In this document: piece by piece, positions 9,084 to 20,100 of the stretch
Layout: the number at the start of each line of letters is the position of its first letter
Numbering within the stretch: the first letter of the stretch is position 1
Assembly (NCBI GenBank): GCA_027600665.1
Contig: JADGJL010000328.1
Coordinates: forward strand, 1-24,986
Origin: Irineochytrium annulatum
Lineage: Eukaryota > Chytridiomycota > Chytridiomycetes > Chytridiales > Chytridiaceae
DNA: 24,986 nucleotides
Reading direction: 5' to 3'
Position numbers and translations under genes: made by a program
Notes under the pieces: model-generated
Told to the model about the DNA's origin: nothing
Database searches by the model: none
The model's input: only the letters and a program-made list of their open reading frames with translations

Positions 9084-12000
9084 CTAATCGCGATGCGACC
9101 TCGTCTCCACGTTCTGGAGGATAGACCGCGCATTAAGCAGAAGAAACTCCGATGGCGCGTGTTCGTCCAACTGGTGAGCACCCGCGGGACCCTCCTCACC
9201 ATCAGACGCTCCAACCAAACCGCGATCACGTCCATCAATGAGCCCCTTAATGCGCTCGATTAGCACGACGTGATGGCTTAAATTCCGCGCTATGCTTCTG
9301 GAAGGCACGCAGGAGGAAGTTAGCATTCCTACGACCCTTAAAAGATATAAAAGATTAAACTCACTCCACCCTGGACATTTTCTGCACAACGACCGCAAGG
9401 TTTTCCACCGTCTCCATTCGCGCCGACAAAAGTCCCTCCGATACGGAATCCACCAGCGCCTCGTTTTCACCACACTGCACGAGGAAATCCTCAAGCCAAT
9501 CTTTAAAACCCAAACGTCACCAGCATTAATCGCTGAGGAGCGCAATGGCCATTTTACATACCGCCGTCGCCACACATATTTAGGAGCACTGCGCTCGCCG
9601 TCGCAACGACGCTTTCCTCGAACTTCCCAACATTTAGGAATGGGTGCACAAAGTCCACGCCGCCAGCATCGATGAAGGTATATTTTGCCTAGGGCAATGT
9701 GAGATATCGCCGACTATAACCAAATAGGTCTTACCAAGCATCCCCGGAGCTCTGCTACCATCCCCTCCAGAACACCCAAGGCCCTCTCCCCTCTGCCGAC
9801 GGTGAAGAGCCCCGCCAGAGCAATGAGACGATTCAAGACCCTCGTGGAGGGGCCGATGGGGTCCGGTGACGGTCTGGGTGGCGGTAGCGGGGTTGCGAGT
9901 CGGGCTTGATGCAGAAGGGCTGTCTCAGCAATTGCGTAGCGCTGCCTCCCGCCCTCAGCGAGCGACCGTGCGAGATCGAGAGCAAAGAAAAGGAAGAGGT
10001 CAGCCAGGCCCGGGCGGGACTCGGCGTCGATCTCCTCGTAAGCGTCGTCGATGATCGTACCGTGAGGGGATGAGGAGGAAGAAGGGGAAGGTCGGACGGG
10101 AGAGGTGATAACAATCGGGTAAAGGGATATGATGGCTTTCACAAGCTGAAGTGGAATCAGCAACGTAAAACCTGCAAGGTCGTACCATCGGCGCGTTGCG
10201 AAGGATGTACTCCGACTTATCCTGCGTAAAGTCGTCGAGCCAACGCCGATGAATCGACAGCATATAATACAACATTTGATGTGTTGACACTGTCTGAAGC
10301 ATTGTTACTCACCGCCAGAAATTGTAAACTTACAAATGGGTGTTCCAAGTAGGACTTTAAAGCCTCTTCGGCGGTAGGCTCCATGTCAAGCAGCTCGACA
10401 ATTGATGCAGTTTGGCAGGCAGCTGCAAGATGAACGTAATGAGGTTACACAACGCAACGCAGTCGACTCACAGTTGCGTTGGGGTTTCGGCCTATCTAAA
10501 ACCACCTTTCGAAGCTGATCAAATCGAGAAACGGAGGTATCTTGCCGTCTGAACGTCGTATGCTCAATGTGAATCATACGCTTGGGTGCCGTTTTCAGAC
10601 GCTCAATGCGTTCTTTATACTACATAAGGCATTTATAAATGACTTGCATGAGAAGATCTGTGTTAACAAACCAACTTTAGCTGATGCGTCAGCTCTTCGC
10701 ATCTACCACTCTTGTCGTGTAGTTCGTTGGAAACTTGTTTACACTTAAGTACGCAAATGGAGCGTCAGGCTTGCAGCAGCATCACATGAAACGGTCTTGT
10801 ACAAACCTGGTCGCGAACTTGCCGATTCACGGCGACAACGTCTTTCAGTGAATTTTGTAACCTTCGGTTTTCCTTTACAAGCGCGGCAAGCGACTGGTCG
10901 TATCGCGCAATAATCGATTCTACTTCCTGCAAACACTGTCAGCCCGCCGACATCACACCCCAATATTTCCAACCAACCGCTTTGATTTCGGCTTCCTTCG
11001 CACTGAACCGATCGGTGACCTTTCTATCGACCTCCTCGTCAAGCAAAATAGACCGATCCGCAAGTTGCTTTTCCAGTAATTGCAATTCTTGCTCCTTTGC
11101 TTTAAATTTCTCGTGCTTTTCCTGAGAACCGATTAGTAAGCAGAAAATCAAATGAGCCTTGCATTTAATTGCTGCGACACGTGACATAAAGCGTCGTTCA
11201 CGTCCGTCAGCTCCGATTGCTTCCTTTTAAGCTCTGATTCGCTCGGCCTAAAAAATATATGAGCTCAAAGCATGCTGCAAATGCTGAGAGTACCTAATTG
11301 AGATAGGTGTCCGCTTTGGTGCCAAATGTCTAAGGCGATTCCTATGGCTCATTCGAAACGACACCTCCCGTACGTCCTCCCCCTGTCCCTCCTCTCCGTA
11401 CTCATATTCCCCATCTTCTTCCCTCTCAAGTTCCCCGGACACGCTGGTACCATCCATCACGTCCTTCTCCACAGTGAGTCTAGACCTCCTCCCTGGCGAA
11501 GACCGCATGGCCGATTGCGTCATCTTCCGCCTCGGTGACGCACCCGTAAGCCCGCCAGGCCCAGAAGCCCTCGCGCTAAACCCCAATCTCGGCGGCGATG
11601 TTGCCGCGGGCAGTGGTGTCTGGCGGGCCGAGCCGCCCGTTAGCGATAAGTCGTTCAGCGATAGCTCAGAAAATTTAGCGCTCGCCCTCGCGTAAGCGCG
11701 GGGGTCGCGAGGTAACGCGTCCGAGAGCGCTGCCAGCAGATCGCGATCGGAGCCGATCGAGCCTGGCGGCCACGTGCCACGTTGGATCTCGTTTGAGGAC
11801 GTCGGGTCGGCATTGTACGGCATTTGAGGTGGGTATTTGGTGAAGTTGTCCATGCCATCCTTATCCTGATCTGCTGGCTGCGCGGCAAGGTCGTTCTGGT
11901 AATTCGCATTAAGGCCTTGTCGCACTTGCTCGAAATCATCCAGGTCACTAATAGCCGTCGCGATGTTCCGGTCTTGGCCAAGCCCGCCTTCATGCTGTGA

Positions 12001-12888
12001 GTAAGTGGCAGGTACGCCGACGGTTGGGCCGTTGACGGACTCGAAGAATACCAGCCGGTTGAGAACGGCTACAATCTCCTCCCCCGCTGTTTCCATCGTG
12101 TGCTCGTGACCAGTTACCGCGTCGCGCATCTCGACCAATGCAGGGATAGGTCCGCCATGCTCGACATCGCCTCCTACGATAGGACGAAAGGCTGATTCCT
12201 CATTCAAAGAAGATAGCCCGGCTGGCGTCATCCTCGACGCCCTCTGCCCTGCCCCTGACCCATTTGAGGCACTAAACGTGGGCATGGATCGCCGCAGGAT
12301 ATCAGACGGTAAAGAGATCGCATCGATGTCCGTGCACGTATCGTTCCTCCCCGCACGGGGGACCACCATCGAGGGCGAAATCTCCGTCGTCTGCGTACGA
12401 CCGGTGCCGGTCCCTCCCGCGAAGGTGCCGCTGACGACAACGCGTTGTGGATCGCGCATGCCCGAGCTAAGAAGGCTGTCCCCAAACGGCTGAGACTCTG
12501 CCGCGCGCATCTCTTCCTGCAGCTGCTCCTTTGCAAAGCTCTCCTGCAGTCTACGGCGCCTGATGCGACGGCCCGGTGCGCCGGGAATGGAGGTGATCAT
12601 ATTCCGGGGAAGGTTCTCCCAGTCGATCACGATGGAGCCCTAGGAACCAAGCAAGATAATGAATATCAGAGCAAGAAGTGAATACGACGGATAATCCCGG
12701 CGGCATGGCCGGGCAAGGCCACTCACATTTTCGATCCTCTCGGATCTGCTGAGAGCCTCCAAGATGGAGACTTCCGATGACACCGAGAGCATCGAGCGCC
12801 GATCGTTCTCGTCGGTGGTGGTGTCGTCATCGAAGAGGCGTTGCAGATTGCGGGCGTGCAATCGTGAGGCACTAATGCTGGTTTGCAT
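9084..12888 (-). CDS. CCDC138: CCDC138-like centrosomal/ciliary coiled-coil protein
   Basis: Model of 13 exons: 12888..12727, 12639..11294, 11247..11163, 11121..10978, 10926..10807, 10743..10672, 10619..10472, 10422..10334, 10293..10186, 10145..9735, 9688..9562, 9500..9365 and 9297..9084; all junction phases agree, 1053 aa. Residues 1-500 are mostly disordered, with a conserved-looking DWENLPRNMITSIPGAPGRR. Residues about 503-640 form a coiled coil (for example EKQLADRSILLDEEVDRKV). Residues about 660-1020 are a helical C-terminal domain. Its end (METVENLAVVVQKMSR, then a HHVVLIERI helix) lines up with the C-terminal helices of vertebrate CCDC138, as does the preceding coiled coil. Family knowledge: CCDC138 is a centrosome/ciliary-base protein of little-known function and about 665 aa in human, so this one has a long N-terminal extension. 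Identification is from memory of the family pattern, not from a search. Confidence 0.72.
11122..11162 (-). other. probable GC-AG intron in the CCDC138-like gene
   Basis: The coding frame SHVSQQLN-like coiled coil runs to AAT, then GCAAGG, then a TTACTAAT branch site, then TCTCAG, and resumes in phase 0 with GAAAAGCACGAG. The resulting coiled coil keeps its heptads (VSQQLNEKHEKFKAKEQELQ). GT donors a little upstream (GTGTCG or GTGAAC) would also keep frame but are poor matches and drop residues from the coil. Confidence 0.55.
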
Positions 12889-13183
12889 TCTCGTACTCGT
12901 GGGTCCGGAGGTCGGGGTTACAGCTCATGCGTGCGTGAAAATATTTCATATCAATTATATTTATCAACGCTTTAAGCGACGTGGCGTGCTAAAAACTTGG
13001 ACCAGAGAGGTTAACGGATGAACTGGCGTGCAGATCCCTCGACTGTCCTGGGGCGACCCTGTTGCTGGCATTTACTGCTGTAACGGCAACACAAGCGTCG
13101 TCTCGAGAAACATTTCTGCTCGCATTCGGCTGGGATAGCGACGTGCGCAAGTGCCTGCTGTCGCAAGTAAAGAGCTTGCGCTG
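12889..13183. other. spacer upstream of the CCDC138-like gene
   Basis: About 295 bases between two minus-strand genes. Nothing coding was seen. An AT-rich block at about 12935-12965 lies 50-75 nt upstream of the ATG at 12888 and could hold the core promoter. Confidence 0.4.
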
Positions 13184-14296
13184 CTAGACCTGCATTAACT
13201 TGTCCAAAGCGCGCATGACGGTGTCCACTAGCTTATTTGGATCCCGCTCCCGTCTCTACAAATTAACACGTTAGAGGTGAATTAAACACTAGAAACCAAC
13301 ATCTTTGCTTTGCGCTATATCCTTCAACTTCATAATCTGGGTCAACATCTCCAGCTGTCGCTCATCTGCTTTAACCCTCTCTGCCTTCAGCACGGCTACC
13401 TCCCTGTTTAGCAACAGTATCTGCGCATTCTGTACCGCCAGTTTATTATCGTCTGTGAGATTTTGTTGCCCGCCAAACGCCTGATGAGCAATTGCCGACT
13501 TCAACTCATCAAGTTCCTCCTTCAGCTGGTCAAACTCATCGGATTTCGCTTTAAGCGCACGCTTCAGTGCTTCGACTTCGCTCTTTGACGCTTCGGCTGA
13601 GCGGCTCTCGAATATAGAAACGTCGTCCTCAGTGGTCAAAGTCCTCGACCCCACCAAAGAAGATCTCACACTTGAAGTCTTTGAGTTTGCATTTGAAGTT
13701 CTCGGTGACGGCCTTGAGGAAAGTTTGCCTCTTGCAGCTTCGACGCCCCGAGGGTTTGGGTTTTCTTGCCGGGGCGACTTCTAACGTACAAATCAGCAAG
13801 CTAAAACGCGCCCGGGCCTCGACCGGCGGATCCCCACTCAGCTTGTTCAACAGGAAGTTGATAGAGTCGATAAAATCCTTTTTAGCCGCATCCGCTCCTC
13901 CCAGAACGCATGCCGTCGACGTCAAAAATCCCATGTTCGCTAGCTCGTTTACTGCCATCTGCGCAAAGACGGTATTGAACACGTCCTCACGGGCAGCCTT
14001 GTCAGATTCGCTCAAGGAGTTCTTAAGCTCCTGCCTCTGCGCAGCCGTCGACACCGTGGTAAGCTCGAAGGTCCGAGGGAGACGGGCATACCCACTCTCT
14101 CCAACTTGCGCGTTTCAATCAGCGAAGTCAAGCTGGTCACGCCGCATGTATGCAGGAGAATCCCCAGAATCCGCTGCCTCCCCCGAATGATCGCCGCGCC
14201 ATAGCCCGCCACGACGTCGAGGAACTCGGCGTCGGCCATATCGCGAAACGCGGGAATGGCTCGGAGGCGCCGGGCGACGCCGACAGCCTTGGACAT
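13184..14296 (-). CDS. coiled-coil protein of unknown family
   Basis: Model: exons 14296..14096, 14063..13790, 13737..13301 and 13255..13184; 327 aa. Intron 2 has a consensus GTACGT donor in phase 1, and intron 3 has a CTAAC branch site. Intron 1 would be only 32 nt (GTGGGT..CGAG), so this junction is doubtful. A 78-nt alternative from 14141 or so (GTGACC) also keeps frame. The first about 155 residues are predicted helical and globular (MSKAVGVARRLRAIPAFRDM; LANMGFLTSTACVLGG). A Ser-rich basic linker of about 50 residues follows, then a coiled coil of about 100 residues with heptads such as DEFDQLKEELDELKSAIA, ending in DPNKLVDTVMRALDKLMQV. I recognise no family. Its position next to a CCDC138-like gene and near other ciliary genes hints at, but does not show, a centriolar or axonemal role. 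Confidence 0.7.
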
Positions 14297-14389
14297 GATG
14301 GTTCAAGCCTCTACTACACCGCGATAGACAACTAGATTGACAACACGACGCAAGTACAGTCACGGTTACACTACATCAATTTCGAGGTC

Positions 14390-14998
14390 CTAAAAGAGGT
14401 CCTTGGAAACTTCATAGAGGAATATGAACAATGCTAGTACTACGAAAGAAGCTACGGCAGGGACTAATGCACAATTGCTTAGGCAGTGGAGGACCTCAAG
14501 GGACCCGTCGCCTCTCGTCCTCCTCGCACAATCTTCCACCATAATATGACCAGGCAGCGACTGCATGTAGTCGATAGGGGCCATGACAACATTCCAGGCG
14601 AGTCAATCATCGACGACGACGTGACCTGGGGCATGCCTTAGTTTCAGGAAGAAAGGAGGGGAGCAAACTCGGTGATTAACCTCGATGATCTCGTGAACGT
14701 GGCCCTGCTCGTCGTCCTCGTTCTCAACGCTCAAACGCAGCGGTGCCCCGTTGAAGATATTAGGGAGCTTTGTCTCGCTCTTATTGCATGGGAAGAAACC
14801 AGCTTCGGGGAGACGTGGAGCAAAGGTATCTGAAGAAGAAGACGGGACAAATGGTGGAAACCCATCCTCTGAAATCCCCGTTGAAGTGTTTTGCCCGATC
14901 TGACAGAGAAGGTTGCCCCTTGGGGGTATTGGTCAGAACAAACTGGTCCTCGACGGCAGCGGAGGCGACGGCGACAGTGATAAGAGCGCCAAGAGCAT
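14390..14998 (-). CDS. tentative small secretory-pathway membrane protein
   Basis: Tentative model: exons 14998..14944, 14868..14681 and 14560..14390 (137 aa, phases 1 and 0). It starts with a hydrophobic leader (MLLALLSLSPSP), has a luminal part with KLPNIFNGAPLRLSVENEDD, and ends in one TM helix (PAVASFVVLALFIFLYEV) with a five-residue tail, SKDLF. The NGAPLRLSVEN stretch resembles the beta-sandwich start in TRAP-alpha/Irc22 proteins of the ER translocon, but the length is short and the second junction is weak. An alternative leader in another frame (ALGALITVAVASAA) also looks like a signal peptide. The start lies 60 bp from the divergent SPT8 start, so the two may share a promoter. Confidence 0.35.
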
Positions 14999-15058
14999 CG
15001 TGCAGCCGAGTACCGGTCGGACGCAGGAGTCCGAATCCCAATCGAGAGCTTGCATGAG

Positions 15059-17103
15059 ATGGATGCCGAGATGGAGGAGCCCCCGGGGGCGGCCGAGAGG
15101 GCGGCCAAGGGCGATGAAAAGCCGGAGTCGGGCGGCGACCAGTCACGGAAGGATCAGCTGGATGGCGACAGACTGAACGGGGACGACGACATGGCGCACG
15201 ACGACGACATCGATCAGTACGTTGACGCTCCGTCGGCTGGTATATGCGTTTAATCTTTGTTTGGTTGGAGTTGACCAGTATTCTGTTATCTTAATGATTT
15301 TATTTCAAGTTGTTGAGGACTACCACGACGTGATCCCAGCTTTAAACACTCAGCAATGCACGACTTACAATATCATGCCATATGTGAGCAATTTCCCCGC
15401 AGATGTGTCTATAACACATGTGTTTTGGTAGGTATCAGCAGTACACCCATGTCCCATATTCGCGCTCGCTGCGACCAAGAACATGGTAGGATTCTCTCGT
15501 TACAGCAGCGCTTGAGACTAACGTTGATTGTTGATTTCTAGAAATGGATCTTCACTGGGGGAGAAGACGGTTTTGTGCGTAAATACGACTTTGTGCCATC
15601 GATGAATGGGGAGCAAGTCCTCACCCAGAATCAACGACATGGCCTTGTTGACACGGTTACAAAGGTGTGCCAATTTTGTTTCCGCGATGATGACCTCTCT
15701 CACTCCTTAAAGGGAGGTCTGCTGACTTCGGCTTGGGAACTCGAGGAAATTGCTCGTGAGTGGCCTTGGACAGTGGGTTTCACAGTGTTTTGTCGCTGAT
15801 ACGCTCGAAAGCGAAGGTTCAAACGCCGGAGAGGGTCCCAACCACACCCGAGGCCAGTGGCGGCGGCAGTCCTGACATCAAGAAGCTGGAACTTCCGCTG
15901 GCACCCACCCCTGTAGCGCCTCCAACTGCGAAGGTAATATCGGCAGTCTACTCATTAGAGGTTCACTCCGAGGGAATCTGGTGCTTGGCTGGAACTGAGG
16001 TAGATCTCCTCACGTCGAGTGACAAGTTAGCCTCTGATTGTTGCTAGCAAGGAAATATCAATCTCTTTTCAGTTCGGCACGATGAAGGGGTCGTTCATCA
16101 CGTTTTAAGAGGCCATGATAAGCCCGTTTCTATCCTTCGCTCGACCCCAGACGAGCACGGAGTCGTCAGCGGCTCCTGGGATAAAAAGCTTATCGTACGT
16201 GTTCGTCCCTTGCGTGCTTTCTCGACTTACGCGAGCGTTGCAACAGTTGTGGGACCTTAACACCGGCGGCGCTGTTCGCGAGCTGGCGCAATCCGTTGCG
16301 GCTTTCACATCCGCGTCGTATCAGCCTTCGTCAGCGACGCCCAACTTTTCCCCAACCGCAGATTCGATGCTCTTGACAACGACGTACGACGGCCTCATAC
16401 ACCTCTTCGATCAACGCGACCCAAATGGTGCGGTGCGGAAGCTGGCTCCCGCCGGTGCTCCTCCTTGGGCGCTATCGGTGACGTAGTTAGCAAGAAGTGC
16501 GTAACTTAATGCTTTTCCTAGGCATGTTGGAGTGCCGATGGCCAAAGAATTTTCTGTGGAAGGCGCAACAGCACGGGTGTGTTCCTTGCAGGATTTTCAC
16601 GTTAAAGATGACTTTTGTACAGTTGAAGAGTACGACGTTTCTGAAGGAAAGGTTGTGCGGACGTTGAGGTTGCCAAGGGATTCGGGGCCCGTTTCCGCGG
16701 TGTCTGCGCTGCTCAATCGTCGTCACGTCATATGGTCCGAATCTCCTTCTCTTCTTGCCTTATATTTTTCAGTGCTTCATATGACAACATTCGGCTTTAC
16801 GACCTTGAATACTCCGAGTCGGGCCCCACCGAGACCCAGCTTTACTCTTCAACCGACGAAACTGACCAGGTGGCTATTTTAGTCCCGTACAGCATTATAC
16901 CCGGGCACCACGGAGGCATTGTTTCCAGCTTGCGTAAGTGGAGCGCTTCTGGCTCATATGCCGTGATCACAGCTTTGACCATCGTCCCCTGTACAGATGT
17001 TGATTCATCCTGTAAGTACATGGTCAGCACGTCAGGGGCTCGCGGATGGGAGGGGAACGCAAACAATTTATGTCTTTTCTACAGCATTGGAGTTAAGGAT
17101 TAG
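15059..17103 (+). CDS. SPT8: SAGA complex subunit Spt8 (WD40 protein)
   Basis: Model of 12 exons: 15059..15239, 15310..15383, 15432..15485, 15542..15664, 15713..15755, 15812..15999, 16048..16194, 16247..16477, 16522..16576, 16623..16734, 16773..16933 and 16997..17103; 491 aa, all phases consistent. An acidic N-terminus (about 60 residues) precedes a WD40 propeller. Diagnostic Spt8 stretches: AVHPCPIFALAATKNMKWIF with TGGEDGFVRKYDF, YSLEVHSEGIWCLAGTEQGN, VSGSWDKKLIQLWDLNTGG, CASYDNIRLYDL, and the C-terminal STSGARGWEGN. In yeast, Spt8 is a SAGA module subunit that contacts TBP. Length is somewhat below the 602 aa of S. cerevisiae. Intron 10 starts with an unusual GTCCGA donor, but the joined reading matches the family. 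Intron density is far higher than in the neighbouring DLEC1 gene. Confidence 0.92.
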
Positions 17104-17183
17104 CTCAGCTCCTTTCGTAATTGTTTTAGTAAAGCTATTATTATGATAGTGTTGATCTATGTAACTTTGACGCACTTTCATCA

Positions 17184-20100
17184 ATGGACATCGCAACGCC
17201 ATCTCGGCCGCCGACCATCGACCCAATAGATCCCCCTGGCCTCGCTCTATCTCTGAGCAGCGCGCGGCTCTCTGCCTCGACCACAATCTCCCAGGTCCGG
17301 AAGGGCGCAGCCAGCATCATCCCTCTTCCTCCCAATATCGCCACCATTCAACCCATCCCCCTTGCAAACGCTGTCAACAAGTCCCTCCCGAGCATCAGGG
17401 ATGCCAAAGAGCGGCATCTTACTACCCATACAGCACCGATTCGGGGTGCAGCCGCCGGATCTGGAAGGGGTCCTCATTTGGAAATAGGGCGGTCGTATGA
17501 GTCCATACCCCCCATCCCTGTCGGGCCGAAACAGCTTAAGCAAACGAGGTCCCTCATGTCTGGAATGGACGGAATGAGGAACTTTCAGAGGGAGGGCGAC
17601 ATGCTGACGGACTTCGCATTCTCGAAGGATGGGCCGCTGAGCGCAACCCAGGCCAAGCTGAAGGCCGAGGCCCTGTCGACACTGACGGTGTTTGAGGGGT
17701 ATTTGAAGGAGTCGTTGGAGAAGTACAAGGTGCGTGACGCCGAGGAAAATCTTCCATGCTGACGAAATTTGGAAAGATATGGGCCACGAATATGAAAACC
17801 AGGATCGAGGCCGTTGCGCGGCCTGCGCAGCCACCTCCGCCATTAATGCCGGAGGACGGAGTTGCCGTAACGGCAGATATCATAAACCCGGAGATAGTCA
17901 ATGAGGGGAATATTGATACTGCGCCTGTAACTAACCCACCACCTCTCGTGCCTGTGACTAGCCCGCCATCGCTTGCGCTTGTTACCAGCCCTACATCCCT
18001 AGTTCCGAACTCCGCGATGGCCACCGGCGCTACTGACAATGCCGCCACGCAATCTGAAAGCGTGGAAGCTAAGCCGATAGAGGACGCCCCGACTTTAGTC
18101 ATTACCGTGCAGGACATGGTACTCAAATGGCCCGACGTGCTCATGATCCCCGACGGCGTGCTCTCGACCGACGTCCTCGGCCGGGCCCTCGTGGACCAGG
18201 GTAGCCTATCGGCCGCAGCAGAACCCGCCGAAGAATGCGAAGAGACGAGGCTGGAGGAGGACGAGTTAAAGGAGCTGCTGCAGCAGTTTCTGGTGGAGCG
18301 TGAGAATCACGCAGCGTACATCAACGGCTTGAGGGAGAAGGTGCAAGCGATCAGAGCGTTTATCGCGAAAATTCAGCGACACGTCGACCCTCCGCCGCCG
18401 GCCGCGGCCTCGGTTCAGGTTGAGGTGCCCGGAGTTACGGCGGCAATTGACGACGACAATAGCACCCCTTTGGACATAGCCCCACAGATGGACGAGGGAA
18501 ACGCGGAAGCCCGTGAGGTGAAAGCGTTGAGCGAGGGCCTCTTTGACAACGTCAAGAAATATGGAATTCGCCGCACTGACAGCCATTTTAAGCGGTCTTG
18601 GCAGCTCGACAGGGGCGTACTCAAGGGCGTGCTCCAGCCGGGGATTTTAGAGGTGGATAGCGAGTTGGCGGGCGCTGGGCTAGGTGCACTCGAGCCACGA
18701 AAACCGCCTCGGGCAGCTCTCTCAAATGCTATGCACCCGTACGCCGAGGAGGAGCTTCGCTTGATCGCCAACATGCAGGCTCGCGTTGGGTTCCTCCGCA
18801 ACCCAAGGTTCCCGGCGGAGCTGCCTGAGGCGGCCGCGGCTATCCTTAGGGACGACTCGATGCTGAAGGTGAAGCCGTGGGTCGCTGGTGCGGTGGACGC
18901 AGCGGCGAGATCGAGGAGAAGAAAGAGGTTAGCGCAGGGGTGGAAGGGAGGGGACGCCGTTGAGGGGAGAATCATCGCGACGCCGGACCTCATCTTTTTC
19001 ACCAATTACGTACCGCATCACACCTACTCCAAGTTGCTTTCCATTCGAAATAAAACGCCTCATTCGACTCGGTTTAGACTCAGTATTCCGCCGCCTTACA
19101 TGTATTCAAAGTAAGATCCTTCGTCTTGCCTTCAAACGGGTCGAAAGTTTAATGACTCTTGCGCAGCTATTTCTGCATCACTTTAATTGAGACGCCGAAG
19201 AAGTTTAACGGCCTTGTCGCCCCGGGAATGAGCTGCCAGTACCGAATTGACTTTGTCCCGGACTCGCTCGCCGACTTCGAGCTCACGCTCGTCGTCACCA
19301 GCGAAGTATTCACAGAGAAGGACGAGGTGGTGGCATCGCCAAACTTTTTCACCGTCCCGATCATCGCTAAGAGGGAGCGGCCTGAGCTCACAATTCCGGA
19401 TGTTCTCCATTGCGGACCCTGCCGGGCAGGGTTTGTCGCTGTCCGGCGGTGGAAGTACACCAATATTGGCGGACCGGGTCGCTTCCTCCTGGCAGGCCAG
19501 CAATCGAAACTCGATCCTTACGCGACGTTTGAGCGACTGAGGAATTCGAAGGAGGACGCCGAGCTCCTACGGCAACAATCAATTACCGAGGGCGCGTACG
19601 AGATATCGCCGGCGTTCTTTGAGGTTGGAGCCGGGGAGAGCGGCGAGCTGGTCGTTGTCTACAAAGCCAAGGCCATCACAGATACTCATTTTGATCTGGA
19701 GTCACCAATGGGCACAGCCAGCACACCCTCGTCGTACGATCGCATGCGTGATCGCCTGGATGAGATCGTCCTCAAGATAGCGTGTGACAATTGTCAGGTC
19801 CTCCAGCTTCCCGTCAGAGGCATCTCCCAGAAGCCGTCAGTGGAGATCTCCGGGTTCTACCTCGTCGACGCGCGGTCCAATGAAAAGCAGGCGGTGGAGC
19901 GATCTTCGTCGGACGTCAACCGGCCCAATTCATTCAACCTGGGCAGCCAAAACGTTCACGCCGTGACGGCGTGCGTCCTGACTGTGCACAACAATACGCG
20001 GCTGCGGCTACCGTTCAAGTGGATCGGCGTCGACTACGCTGGCAAAGGCGCGGAAATTGAAGGCGAGACCTGGAGCACTACGGTTCTCAACGACTCGTTC

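Noticed and set aside
13629..13789. Continuation of the coiled-coil gene's exon 2 frame past 13790
   Set aside because: A consensus GTACGT donor at 13789 joins in phase to the frame that leads into the coiled coil; the read-through peptide ends soon and has no continuation.
17247..18144. Two long minus-strand ORFs opposite DLEC1
   Set aside because: Shadows of the DLEC1 N-terminal low-complexity region; no family features.
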